A model generated the notes under the pieces. The model saw only the letters and a program-made list of their open reading frames with translations. It made no database searches and was not told the DNA's origin. Positions 1 through 4,786 of a DNA stretch of 5,939 nucleotides are shown here, piece by piece. The position numbers and the translations under genes are program-made. The number at the start of each line of letters is the position of its first letter. Position 1 is the first letter of the stretch. Source of the stretch: Vitreoscilla sp. (GTDB taxonomy: Bacteria > Pseudomonadota > Gammaproteobacteria > Burkholderiales > Burkholderiaceae); assembly GCA_014378125.1 (NCBI GenBank), contig JACMOG010000294.1, positions 1-5,939 of the forward strand, given 5' to 3'.

Positions 1-2
1 CG

Positions 3-242
3 GTCGTCATCGTCGGCCGCCGCAAGCCGATGCTCGTCGGCGTGCCGTTGACCTCCAAGCACAACGACAACGAACCACAGGTGCCCGTCGGCACTGGTCC
101 GTGGGATCGCGAGGGCCGTCCCAGCTACGCCAAGATCGAGCGCATCCTCGACGTCGACCCGAGCCAGGTCCGCCGCGAGGGGGCGATCCTCAGCCGCGCT
201 CACTACGACGCCGTCGTCGCAGCCCTCCGCCGCGGCAGCTGA
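3..242 (+). CDS. PemK/MazF-like type II toxin, C-terminal part (runs off left edge)
   Basis: The frame is open from the left edge and ends at TGA 240-242, leaving 79 residues with no start in view. MazF/PemK proteins are SH3-like-fold endoribonucleases that cleave mRNA and are held by a partner antitoxin. The visible part begins in a beta-strand with VGVPLTSKHND, which matches the central PLTS(K) strand of this family. It ends in an AKIERILDVD / VRREGAILSRAHYDAVVAAL segment that looks like the closing strand and helix. The catalytic N-terminal part and any antitoxin gene, usually just upstream, lie outside the window. Valine is GTC in 9 of 11 cases, unlike the genes beyond 510, which favour GTG. 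The assignment rests on recalled family resemblance and could be wrong; a small uncharacterised protein is the alternative. Confidence 0.5.
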   Translation, partial: VVIVGRRKPMLVGVPLTSKHNDNEPQVPVGTGPWDREGRPSYAKIERILDVDPSQVRREGAILSRAHYDAVVAALRRGS

Positions 243-249
243 CGCCGGT

Positions 250-289
250 GTCAGCATGTTCGGGGGTGTTCACCCCGCTGTGTGCTGAC
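250..289. terminator. Nested inverted repeat between convergent genes, likely bidirectional terminator
   Basis: An outer perfect 7-bp pair, GTCAGCA (250-256) with TGCTGAC (283-289), encloses an inner hairpin GGGGT (263-267) / ACCCC (272-276) with the 4-base loop GTTC. It sits in the 57-base gap between the stop of the PemK-like gene and the stop of the reductase fragment, where a shared terminator is expected. There is no T-run, so it is not a classical intrinsic terminator. Terminator-like hairpins lacking T-runs are commonly described in actinobacteria, which fits the style of the flanking fragments. Confidence 0.5.
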
Positions 290-299
290 CTTGGTGCGC

Positions 300-509
300 T
301 CAGTCTGCGCGGGCCAGGGCCAGGATCTCGTCCTCGGTCATGCCGCCGGGCGGCGTCCGGGTGGCGGCCAACCGGTTGGCGATGCCCTGGAGCGTCTCGT
401 TCAGCGGAGTCGGCACGCCGTGGAGTCGGCCGAGGGGCACGATCTCGCCGTTGAGGTGGTCGGTCTCGATCGAGCCGACGCCGCGCGCGAGGCTCTGCCA
501 GGACGATCC
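300..509 (-). pseudogene. 2-dehydropantoate 2-reductase (ApbA/PanE family), C-terminal fragment
   Basis: Read on the minus strand from 509 to the TGA at 302-300, this gives 69 residues beginning GSSWQSLARGVGSIETDHLN and continuing GEIVPLGRLHGVPTPLNETL. That is the C-terminal helical domain of ketopantoate reductase-like proteins, with the family pattern S.W/LQ.L.RG...E.D.LNGEIV.LG...GVPTP.N. An intact enzyme of about 300 residues reduces 2-dehydropantoate to pantoate with NADPH in pantothenate synthesis, although many homologues act on other substrates. Everything N-terminal is missing, including the Rossmann NADPH domain. Upstream of codon 509 the family match stops and the opposite strand becomes the M14 gene. 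The SLARG..SIE.DYLNGEIV.LGRLHGVPTP wording is typical of actinobacterial members. The frame stays open to 1088, but that extension is a shadow of the M14 gene. Confidence 0.7.
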
Positions 510-1400
510 GCCGCCGCGACGTCCACCGACCTCGTCCAGTGGTGTGCCCGCCTGGCGCCTGCGGTGCCCGGCGTCGACCTGCCCGGCTGCCGCGCCTCTG
601 GCCTGGTGGCCGGCAATGGCCGTTCGGTGCACGGCGTGCCGCTGTGGTCCAACGACGTGGTGCCCGCCGGCGGCACGCCGCGCTTCAAGGTGCTGCTGCT
701 GGGCGGCATCCACGGCGACGAGCTGGCGTCGGTCACGCTGGCCTTCGACTGGATCGCCCGCTCGCACGGCGTGCAGGCCGGCGCGATGCCGCATCCGTCC
801 CGGACCGCCCGCCCCACCATCGCCCACGTGGCCTGGCTCTTCGTGCCGCTGCTCAATCCCGACGGCCTGCTGCACTCGCCGTCCACGCGCGTCAACGCCC
901 ACGGCGTCGACCTGAACCGCAACTTCCCCACCGCCGACTGGGAGCGCGACGCGCAGCCTTACTGGATCAAGCGCACCGGCAAGGATCCGCGCCGCTTCCC
1001 GGGCCTGCGGCCGCTGTCGGAGCCGGAATCGCGCTGGCTGCTGGCGCAGATCGACCAGTTCCATCCCGACCTCATCGTGTCGGTGCACGCGCCCTACGGC
1101 CTGCTCGATTTCGACGGCCCGCCGCCCGCGCCGCGCCGCCTGGGCAGCCTGCAGCTGGATCCGGTGGGCGTGTATCCCGGCTCGCTGGGCAACTACGGCG
1201 GCCTGGTGAAGAACGTGCCGGTGATGACGCTGGAGCTGAAGAACGCGCGCGCCATCTCCCCGGGCGAGCTGTCGGCGATGTGGAGCGACCTGCAGCGCTG
1301 GCTCAACGAGCAGATGACCAACCCGGGCGTGCAGGCCAGCGCGCAGCGCAGCCCGGTGCCCGGCACGAAGACGATCGGCACGCCGGGGCGCGTTGACTGA
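510..1400 (+). CDS. M14 family zinc metallopeptidase / deacylase-like protein, N-terminus replaced
   Basis: About 296 residues ending at TGA 1398-1400 resemble the M14 murein-peptide amidase / succinylglutamate-desuccinylase-like group, zinc enzymes that cut amide bonds in peptidoglycan peptides or acyl-amino acids. Visible residues: zinc ligands H and E in GGIHGDEL (codons 711-713 and 720-722), the substrate-binding arginine in GVDLNRNFPT (near 905-935), the third zinc ligand H in VSVHAPYG (1086-1088), and the catalytic glutamate in MTLELKN (1233-1235). PLSEPESRW and YPGSLGNYGG also fit proteobacterial homologues, which are normally exported by a signal peptide. Here family similarity starts only around 528 (TSTDLVQWC), after AAA at 510-518 that could be the end of a lost signal peptide. 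The frame is open upstream to a GTG at 282, but that stretch is antisense to the reductase fragment. The enzyme core is intact; the natural start and export signal are missing, so it may not be functional. Confidence 0.75.
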   Translation, partial: AAATSTDLVQWCARLAPAVPGVDLPGCRASGLVAGNGRSVHGVPLWSNDVVPAGGTPRFKVLLLGGIHGDELASVTLAFDWIARSHGVQAGAMPHPSRTARPTIAHVAWLFVPLLNPDGLLHSPSTRVNAHGVDLNRNFPTADWERDAQPYWIKRTGKDPRRFPGLRPLSEPESRWLLAQIDQFHPDLIVSVHAPYGLLDFDGPPPAPRRLGSLQLDPVGVYPGSLGNYGGLVKNVPVMTLELKNARAISPGELSAMWSDLQRWLNEQMTNPGVQASAQRSPVPGTKTIGTPGRVD

Positions 1401-1585
1401 GTGCCCGCTTCGGGGGGTTCCCGGAGATGTGGCTGTCGAGCGACCGCGGCGACGCGAAACCGATGCTGGCGCCGCCGTCCAGGCAGGCGGGTAGGCCTGC
1501 CGCCTGCCAGGAGGCCGGGTCGCGCCCCGGGCATCCGTCCGCCGTCGCGGCGAGTCGTCCCTTCAACTGCCGCATCCTCGCCGCC
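1401..1585. other. Non-coding gap between the M14 and hydrolase genes
   Basis: No open frame here resembles a known protein on either strand. The frame of the next gene stays open back to an ATG at 1427, but that stretch is rich in R, P, G and A and looks like random high-GC translation. The only structure found is the hairpin at 1479-1511. I see no convincing promoter for the hydrolase and no good Shine-Dalgarno before 1586. Confidence 0.5.
1479..1511 (+). terminator. Strong GC-rich hairpin downstream of the M14 gene
   Basis: The perfect 9-bp arms GGCAGGCGG (1482-1490) and CCGCCTGCC (1500-1508) flank a 9-base loop. After one A-A mismatch (1481/1509) a further CC/GG pair extends the stem. 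It begins about 80 bases after the M14 stop and ends 75 bases before the hydrolase start. No T-run follows, so a Rho-dependent pause site or an mRNA-end-protecting structure is as likely as an intrinsic terminator. Confidence 0.4.
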
Positions 1586-2554
1586 ATGACCGAGCCGTCC
1601 TCCCCGATCTCGCCCGATTCCTCCCGCCGTCGACGCCCCTGGCGCGTGCTTGCCGCCGCCGGCGCGTTGCTGGCCTTCGTGGGCTCGGCGATGGCCGGCG
1701 CGGGACTGGGCGTGATCAACGCCGTCGCGTCGGTTCGTGGCCACCAGGGCCCGGCCAACCTGGCGTACGGCCCGGGCGACCGCCAGCGCTTCGACGTCTA
1801 TGTGCCCGGCAACTCGCTGGACGAGGCCGACAAGGCCAGCGGTTCGCCGCTGGTCATCTTCATCTACGGCGGCTCGTGGAACATGGGCAGCCGCAGCGAC
1901 TACCGCTTCGCCGGCGAAGCCCTGGCGGCCCAGGGATTCACGGTGATGGTGGTGGACTACCGGCTGTACCCCGAGGTGCGCTATCCGGACTTCCTCAAGG
2001 ACTGCGCGCAGGCCGTGGGCTACGGCCTCGGGCACGCGCGCGAAATGGGCGCCGACCCGCGCCGGGTCTTCCTGTACGGCCACAGCGCCGGCGCCTACAA
2101 CGTGGCCATGCTGGCGCTCGATCCGCGCTGGCTGCGCGCGGTGGGGCATTCGCCCGACGAGCTCGCCGGCTGGGTGGGCCTCGGGGGGCCGTACAACTTC
2201 CTGCCGATCGGCGATCCGGGCGTCAGGCTCGTGTTCGACTGGCCCGACACCTTGCCCGACACCCAACCCATCCAGCACGTGGACGACCTGGCCAAGCCGC
2301 TGCCCGCCTTCATCGGCGCGGCGGTGCACGACAAGGAGGTCTATCCCGAGCAGAACAGCATTCCGCTGGTGGAACGCATGCAGGCTCGCGGCACGACGGT
2401 CACGTTCAAGACCTACGAGCATGTGAACCACGCGTTGCTGGTGGGCTCGCTGCAATGGCCGCTGACGGCCTTCGCGCCGGTGCTGGGCGATACCGCGGCG
2501 TTCATCCGCGAGGCCGCGCCGGTGGCCCGGCCCGCGGTCGCCACGGTCCGCTAG
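1586..2554 (+). CDS. Alpha/beta-hydrolase (carboxylesterase/lipase-like), membrane-anchored or secreted
   Basis: The protein has 322 residues from ATG 1586. An RRRRPWR stretch (14-20) and a hydrophobic segment at about 21-44 form an uncleaved anchor or signal peptide, placing the catalytic domain outside the cytoplasm. The alpha/beta-hydrolase fold follows: LAYGPGDRQRFDVYVP strand entry (59-74), oxyanion-hole motif IYGGSW (93-98, equivalent to HGGxW of the HSL/carboxylesterase type), VVDYRLYPEV (122-131), nucleophile elbow GHSAGA with Ser167, probable acid Asp249 in AAVHDKEVYPE, and catalytic His282 (or His279) in EHVNHALLVG. These are hydrolases of carboxylic esters; the natural substrate cannot be read from sequence. 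The 1586 start was chosen because it puts the positive residues and membrane segment at the N-terminus; the ATG at 1427 would add 53 unconvincing residues. No clear Shine-Dalgarno is present. The stop TAG overlaps the stop of the converging anti-sigma gene. Confidence 0.85.
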   Translation: MTEPSSPISPDSSRRRRPWRVLAAAGALLAFVGSAMAGAGLGVINAVASVRGHQGPANLAYGPGDRQRFDVYVPGNSLDEADKASGSPLVIFIYGGSWNMGSRSDYRFAGEALAAQGFTVMVVDYRLYPEVRYPDFLKDCAQAVGYGLGHAREMGADPRRVFLYGHSAGAYNVAMLALDPRWLRAVGHSPDELAGWVGLGGPYNFLPIGDPGVRLVFDWPDTLPDTQPIQHVDDLAKPLPAFIGAAVHDKEVYPEQNSIPLVERMQARGTTVTFKTYEHVNHALLVGSLQWPLTAFAPVLGDTAAFIREAAPVARPAVATVR

Positions 2555-2961
2555 TCCGCGCGCACTTCCCGCCATGCGACCCAGATCGCGCCGCACGTCA
2601 TCAGCATGGCCAGCGGGCTCCAGTCCCATGGCGTGGGAAACGTGATCGTCACGCCCGCTGGCGACGTCGCCATCGCCAGCAACATCAGGAAGTAGCCCCC
2701 GATGGCGCCGCCGATGGCCCAGCGCCACTGGCGTGCGCGGCGCGCCTGGCCCTGGCGTTCGGCCACCAGCGCGCGGGCCACCACGATCGGCGCCATCGGC
2801 GCGGGCCGGCGCGGCGCGGCCAGGGCGCGGTTGGCGTGCTCGACGGCCGCCATGGTGCGGGCGACGAAGCCGTCGTCGGCCAGGGGCTCGGGCGCGCTGG
2901 CGCGCAGCAGCGCGTCGAGCGAGTCGTCGAGCGAGTCATCGTGGCGGTCGGGTTCGATCAT
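2551..2961 (-). CDS. Small two-TM protein, probable anti-sigma factor of the adjacent ECF sigma
   Basis: The 136-residue protein has an acidic cytoplasmic-looking N-terminus with the pattern LDALLRASAPEPLADDGF (16-32), typical of short proteins encoded after ECF sigma genes in proteobacteria. A linker rich in A, R and P follows, then two hydrophobic segments at about 80-98 and 114-130, ending REVRAD. I infer that the N-terminal part binds the sigma factor and the two helices hold it at the inner membrane. No zinc-binding HxxxCxxC anti-sigma (ZAS) motif is visible, so it is not a ZAS protein. The start ATG (2961-2959) overlaps the sigma stop as ATGA, and GGAGG lies 4 bases upstream, so translation is coupled to sigma. 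The N-terminus contains the duplicated residues DDSL DDSL. Function is inferred from position and topology. Confidence 0.7.
   Translation of the reverse strand: MIEPDRHDDSLDDSLDALLRASAPEPLADDGFVARTMAAVEHANRALAAPRRPAPMAPIVVARALVAERQGQARRARQWRWAIGGAIGGYFLMLLAMATSPAGVTITFPTPWDWSPLAMLMTCGAIWVAWREVRAD
2914..2937. repeat. Perfect 12-bp tandem duplication inside the anti-sigma gene
   Basis: GTCGAGCGAGTC occurs twice back to back (2914-2925 and 2926-2937). On the minus strand this encodes the repeated DDSL units near the N-terminus of the putative anti-sigma protein. The unit is 12 bases, so the frame is kept. Slipped-strand mispairing could add or remove copies. Confidence 0.8.
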
Positions 2962-3524
2962 GCGGCCTCCGGGTTCCAGGCGCCCAGCAACTGGCGTAGC
3001 CGCTGCTTGGCCCGGTCGAGATGGGACTTCAGGGTGCCCAGCGGCAAGCCGAGCACCTGCGCGGCCTCGGCGTGCGACAGGTCGAGATGGAAGCAGTGCA
3101 CGACGGCCAGCCGCTGGATCTCGCTGAGCGCCTGCAACGCTCGTTCAACGTCGCGCACCAGGCCCTCGGCAGGCCGCGGGTCGTGCGACGGGCCCGCGTC
3201 GGCCTCGGGCTCGCACCACTCCCGCGGCAGCTGCGGGCGGCGCACGTGCTGCAGGAAACGCGTCAGCGCGATGCGGTGCAACCAGGTGGCCAGGCGCGCG
3301 TCGCCGCGAAACTCGGCCAGGTGCAACCAGGCTTGCACGAAGGTCTCCTGCGCCAGGTCGTCGGCCAACGCGGCGTCGCCGTGCGCCAGGCGACGCAGCT
3401 GCAGGCGCACGCGCGACTGGTGCGCGCGCACGAGGCGTGCGAACGCGTGGCGGTCGCCCTGGCGCGCCCGCGCGAGCCAGATCGCCAGTTCCGCTTCGGC
3501 GCGTGCGTTCTCGTCGAACAGCAT
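2958..3524 (-). CDS. RNA polymerase sigma factor, ECF subfamily
   Basis: The protein has 188 residues from ATG 3524. Sigma region 2 spans about residues 20-96, including the -10 recognition and core-binding helices DDLAQETFVQAW (55-66) and FRGDARLATWLHRIA (72-86). A variable acidic and proline-rich linker (97-125) follows. Region 4 spans 126-182, with a helix-turn-helix at HAEAAQVLGLPLGTLKSHLDRAKQRL (roughly 151-176) for -35 binding. Regions 1.1 and 3 are absent, as expected for ECF factors. A GTG at 3539 would add five residues; ATG 3524 was preferred because MLFDENARAEAELAIW resembles the usual start of this group, though neither has a good Shine-Dalgarno. It lies 24 bases after the DUF6249-like gene and overlaps the anti-sigma gene by ATGA. 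ECF factors direct polymerase to promoters for envelope, oxidative or metal stress; the signal and regulon here are unknown. Confidence 0.92.
   Translation of the reverse strand: MLFDENARAEAELAIWLARARQGDRHAFARLVRAHQSRVRLQLRRLAHGDAALADDLAQETFVQAWLHLAEFRGDARLATWLHRIALTRFLQHVRRPQLPREWCEPEADAGPSHDPRPAEGLVRDVERALQALSEIQRLAVVHCFHLDLSHAEAAQVLGLPLGTLKSHLDRAKQRLRQLLGAWNPEAA
2966..2970 (-). promoter_or_regulatory. Shine-Dalgarno of the anti-sigma gene
   Basis: On the minus strand GGAGG lies 4 bases before the ATG at 2961, inside the last codons of the sigma gene. It is the best ribosome-binding site in the window. It supports the 2961 start and a supply of anti-sigma matched to sigma. Confidence 0.75.
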
Positions 3525-3548
3525 GGGGCCGCGAACCACGTCAACGGG

Positions 3549-3947
3549 TCATTGAAGATCGATGGCGGACGGCTCGTCCTGCAGGGGACGCTGCGGCTCC
3601 AGCCGCAGCGCGATCAGCTGTGCCACCCCGATGCACAGCGGGATCAGGCCGCAGGCCCAGATGCCGCGATCTAAACCGAGCAGCGCTCCCAGGAAGGCGC
3701 AGGTGCCCACGCCGGCGCCCACGAGCGTCAACGCCCGCATCAGCGCCGAGCCGGCCCGCTGCGGCGAGCGCAGCATCTCGCGCGGCACCGGCAGGCCCTT
3801 CTCGAGCAGGTCGACGATCGTCTTGTGCTTGCGCTCCTGGTACCGAAAGGCGAAGTTGAGCGCGAACACCACGATGAACAGCGGCATCAGGATTGCGGCA
3901 AGCGGGATCAGCAGCTGGGGGCTGAGCAGGTGGGAGATGGGATCCAT
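3549..3947 (-). CDS. DUF6249-like small membrane protein, first gene of the sigma operon
   Basis: The protein has 132 residues from ATG 3947. Three hydrophobic segments are visible: about 12-33 (LLIPLAAILMPLFIVVFALNFAF), 70-91 and 96-116. Between the first two lies a charged cytoplasmic-looking stretch YQERKHKTIVDLLEKGLPVP (36-55). A first helix followed by R.K....I..LEKG.P.P is the layout I recall for DUF6249-type proteins found beside ECF sigma genes in proteobacteria. The frame is open to 4016, but the extra 23 residues are not hydrophobic and the membrane protein begins naturally at MDPISHLL. It is the promoter-proximal gene of the minus-strand operon, 24 bases before the sigma start. A role in sensing or in modulating sigma/anti-sigma at the membrane is a guess from position; no catalytic motif is present. 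Confidence 0.75.
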   Translation of the reverse strand: MDPISHLLSPQLLIPLAAILMPLFIVVFALNFAFRYQERKHKTIVDLLEKGLPVPREMLRSPQRAGSALMRALTLVGAGVGTCAFLGALLGLDRGIWACGLIPLCIGVAQLIALRLEPQRPLQDEPSAIDLQ

Positions 3948-4035
3948 GGGGTCGTCCGGTTGGCGGCGAGGGGGGTGATGTTCCTTGGATGCGCGCAAGC
4001 CGCCGCCCGGATGCACCGCGACGACATCATTTTCG

Positions 4036-4540
4036 TCAGCAGGACTGATACTTCCAATTTCGCGTCTTGCCCTCGGCGATCCACGCCACCGCCTGGACGA
4101 TGCGCGACGCCCGCGTGGCCTCGCGCCTGGCCTCCCCGACCCAGTCGACGTATTCGCGCTGCTGCGCGGCCGTCAAGACGTCGAAGCGCGTGCGCGCGCC
4201 GGCACGGGACTGCAGGGCGGCGGCCAGGCCCTCGGGCACCGACGGCGCCTCGCGCGTCACGCGCGGGGCCGGCGGCGCGGCCGCCTTGTCGTCTTTCTCG
4301 GCGAGCCAGGCCGCGCGCGCCGCAACGATCACCTTGCGCAGCGCGGTGGCCGAGGGCAGGCCGGCCAGCGAGCAGGTAGAACGGATGGCGCCACTTGATG
4401 GCCTCGGTCACGTCGGGCAAGGCGGCATGCATGGCCTCGCGCACGAAGGCCAGGGGTTCCCGGGCGAACGGCGCGGCGTGGGCGATGTAGTCGTCCACGC
4501 GGGGCTCGCGCGAGTCGATGGCGGCTTTCTTGGTGGGCAT
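4036..4540 (-). pseudogene. YdeI/OmdA family protein (DUF1801-type), broken by internal deletion and frame change
   Basis: From ATG 4540 the first frame reads MPTKKAAIDSREPRVDDYIA and continues through EAIKWRHPFYLLAGR to about residue 60. This is the N-terminal DUF1801 part of YdeI-like proteins, including the family's IKW.HPF motif. The match then moves to another frame: from 4371 it reads SLAGLPSATALRK, continues through REYVDWVGEARREATRASR and AEGKTRNWKYQSC, and ends at TGA 4038-4036. This is the C-terminal OmdA-type domain. The conserved middle (the part around the AAFK.HC.FGFW motif in homologues) is absent. The two pieces total about 171 residues against roughly 195-200 in intact members. 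Because the deletion is not a multiple of three, the second half is out of frame. The molecular function of the family is poorly known. It stands 88 bases upstream of the sigma operon on the same strand. Confidence 0.82.
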
Positions 4541-4677
4541 GGCACGGGGTGGGTCTGGCGAAGGTGCGAGCACTTTAGGACGGGCGCCGGCCCGACGGCA
4601 AGAGCGCTGACCCGCGTTCGCTCGCGTCGGGGTACGCGTCTTGCCGCTGAAGCGGCCTGTGCCGAAGCGAGAACGCC
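4541..4677. other. Divergent intergenic region
   Basis: This stretch separates the ydeI-like pseudogene (minus) from the SDR remnant and uvrA-like gene (plus). It contains a possible minus-strand promoter at 4572-4601. It also contains an 8-bp perfect inverted repeat, CGGCAAGA (4596-4603) / TCTTGCCG (4639-4646), separated by 35 bases. I see no gene in it. Confidence 0.5.
4572..4601 (-). promoter_or_regulatory. Possible sigma-70 promoter for the ydeI-like pseudogene
   Basis: On the minus strand TTGCCG (4601-4596, four of six matches to TTGACA) is followed after 18 bases by TAAAGT (4577-4572, four of six to TATAAT). Transcription would start near 4565 and leave a leader of about 25 bases before ATG 4540. 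The match is modest, and chance occurrence cannot be excluded. Confidence 0.28.
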
Positions 4678-4785
4678 ATGACCAAGCAGACCGATGATCC
4701 CGGCTATCCCCGGCCGCCCTTCGAAAGACAGAGGCAGGCCAGGCCCGGCCTGGCCTGGCGCATGCAGCCGCGGACGGGCCGCTGA
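4678..4785 (+). pseudogene. N-terminal remnant of a YghA/YhdF-type short-chain dehydrogenase
   Basis: A 35-codon frame from ATG 4678 to TGA 4783-4785 encodes DDPGYPRPPFERQRQARPGL followed by AWRMQPRTGR. It matches the unusual N-terminal extension of the NAD(P)-dependent SDRs related to E. coli YghA and B. subtilis YhdF, where YP...Q.Q..PG(L/I)...M.P precedes DHGE..Y.GSGRL and the Rossmann GG..GIG motif. Here the frame stops after MQPRTGR; the Rossmann fold and YxxxK active site are absent from the window. The stop lies one base before the ATG of the uvrA-like gene, so about 250 codons appear to have been lost in a deletion that joined the two. It could now act only as a short leader peptide. 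The weak purine stretch GCGAGA precedes the start. Confidence 0.55.
4735..4757. repeat. 23-bp near-perfect palindrome upstream of the uvrA-like gene
   Basis: The arms CAGGCCAGGCC (4735-4745) and GGCCTGGCCTG (4747-4757) are perfect inverted repeats around one central C. In RNA this gives a 10-bp stem with a 3-base loop, ending 29 bases before ATG 4787. It lies within the SDR remnant's reading frame. It could act as a terminator or attenuator-like hairpin for transcripts entering the uvrA-like gene, as an operator, or as a deletion hotspot. Confidence 0.6.
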
Positions 4786-4786
4786 C

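Noticed and set aside
1393..1398. TTGACT as a -35 for the hydrolase
   Set aside because: It overlaps the M14 stop and nothing like TATAAT lies 16-18 bases downstream.
1427..1585. N-terminal extension of the hydrolase to an ATG at 1427
   Set aside because: The extra 53 residues contain the intergenic hairpin and no family similarity. They would bury the membrane segment internally.
1193..2728. 511-residue open frame on the minus strand
   Set aside because: It is antisense to the alpha/beta-hydrolase and the M14 tail, has R/G/H-rich composition and no recognisable motif. It is a shadow caused by high GC.
1876..3555. 559-residue open frame on the plus strand
   Set aside because: It is out of frame with the hydrolase and antisense to sigma and anti-sigma, with arginine-rich low-complexity translation.
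3980..3984. GGAAC on the minus strand as an ECF -35 for the sigma operon
   Set aside because: No matching -10 follows at 15-17 bases, and the transcript would start almost on ATG 3947.
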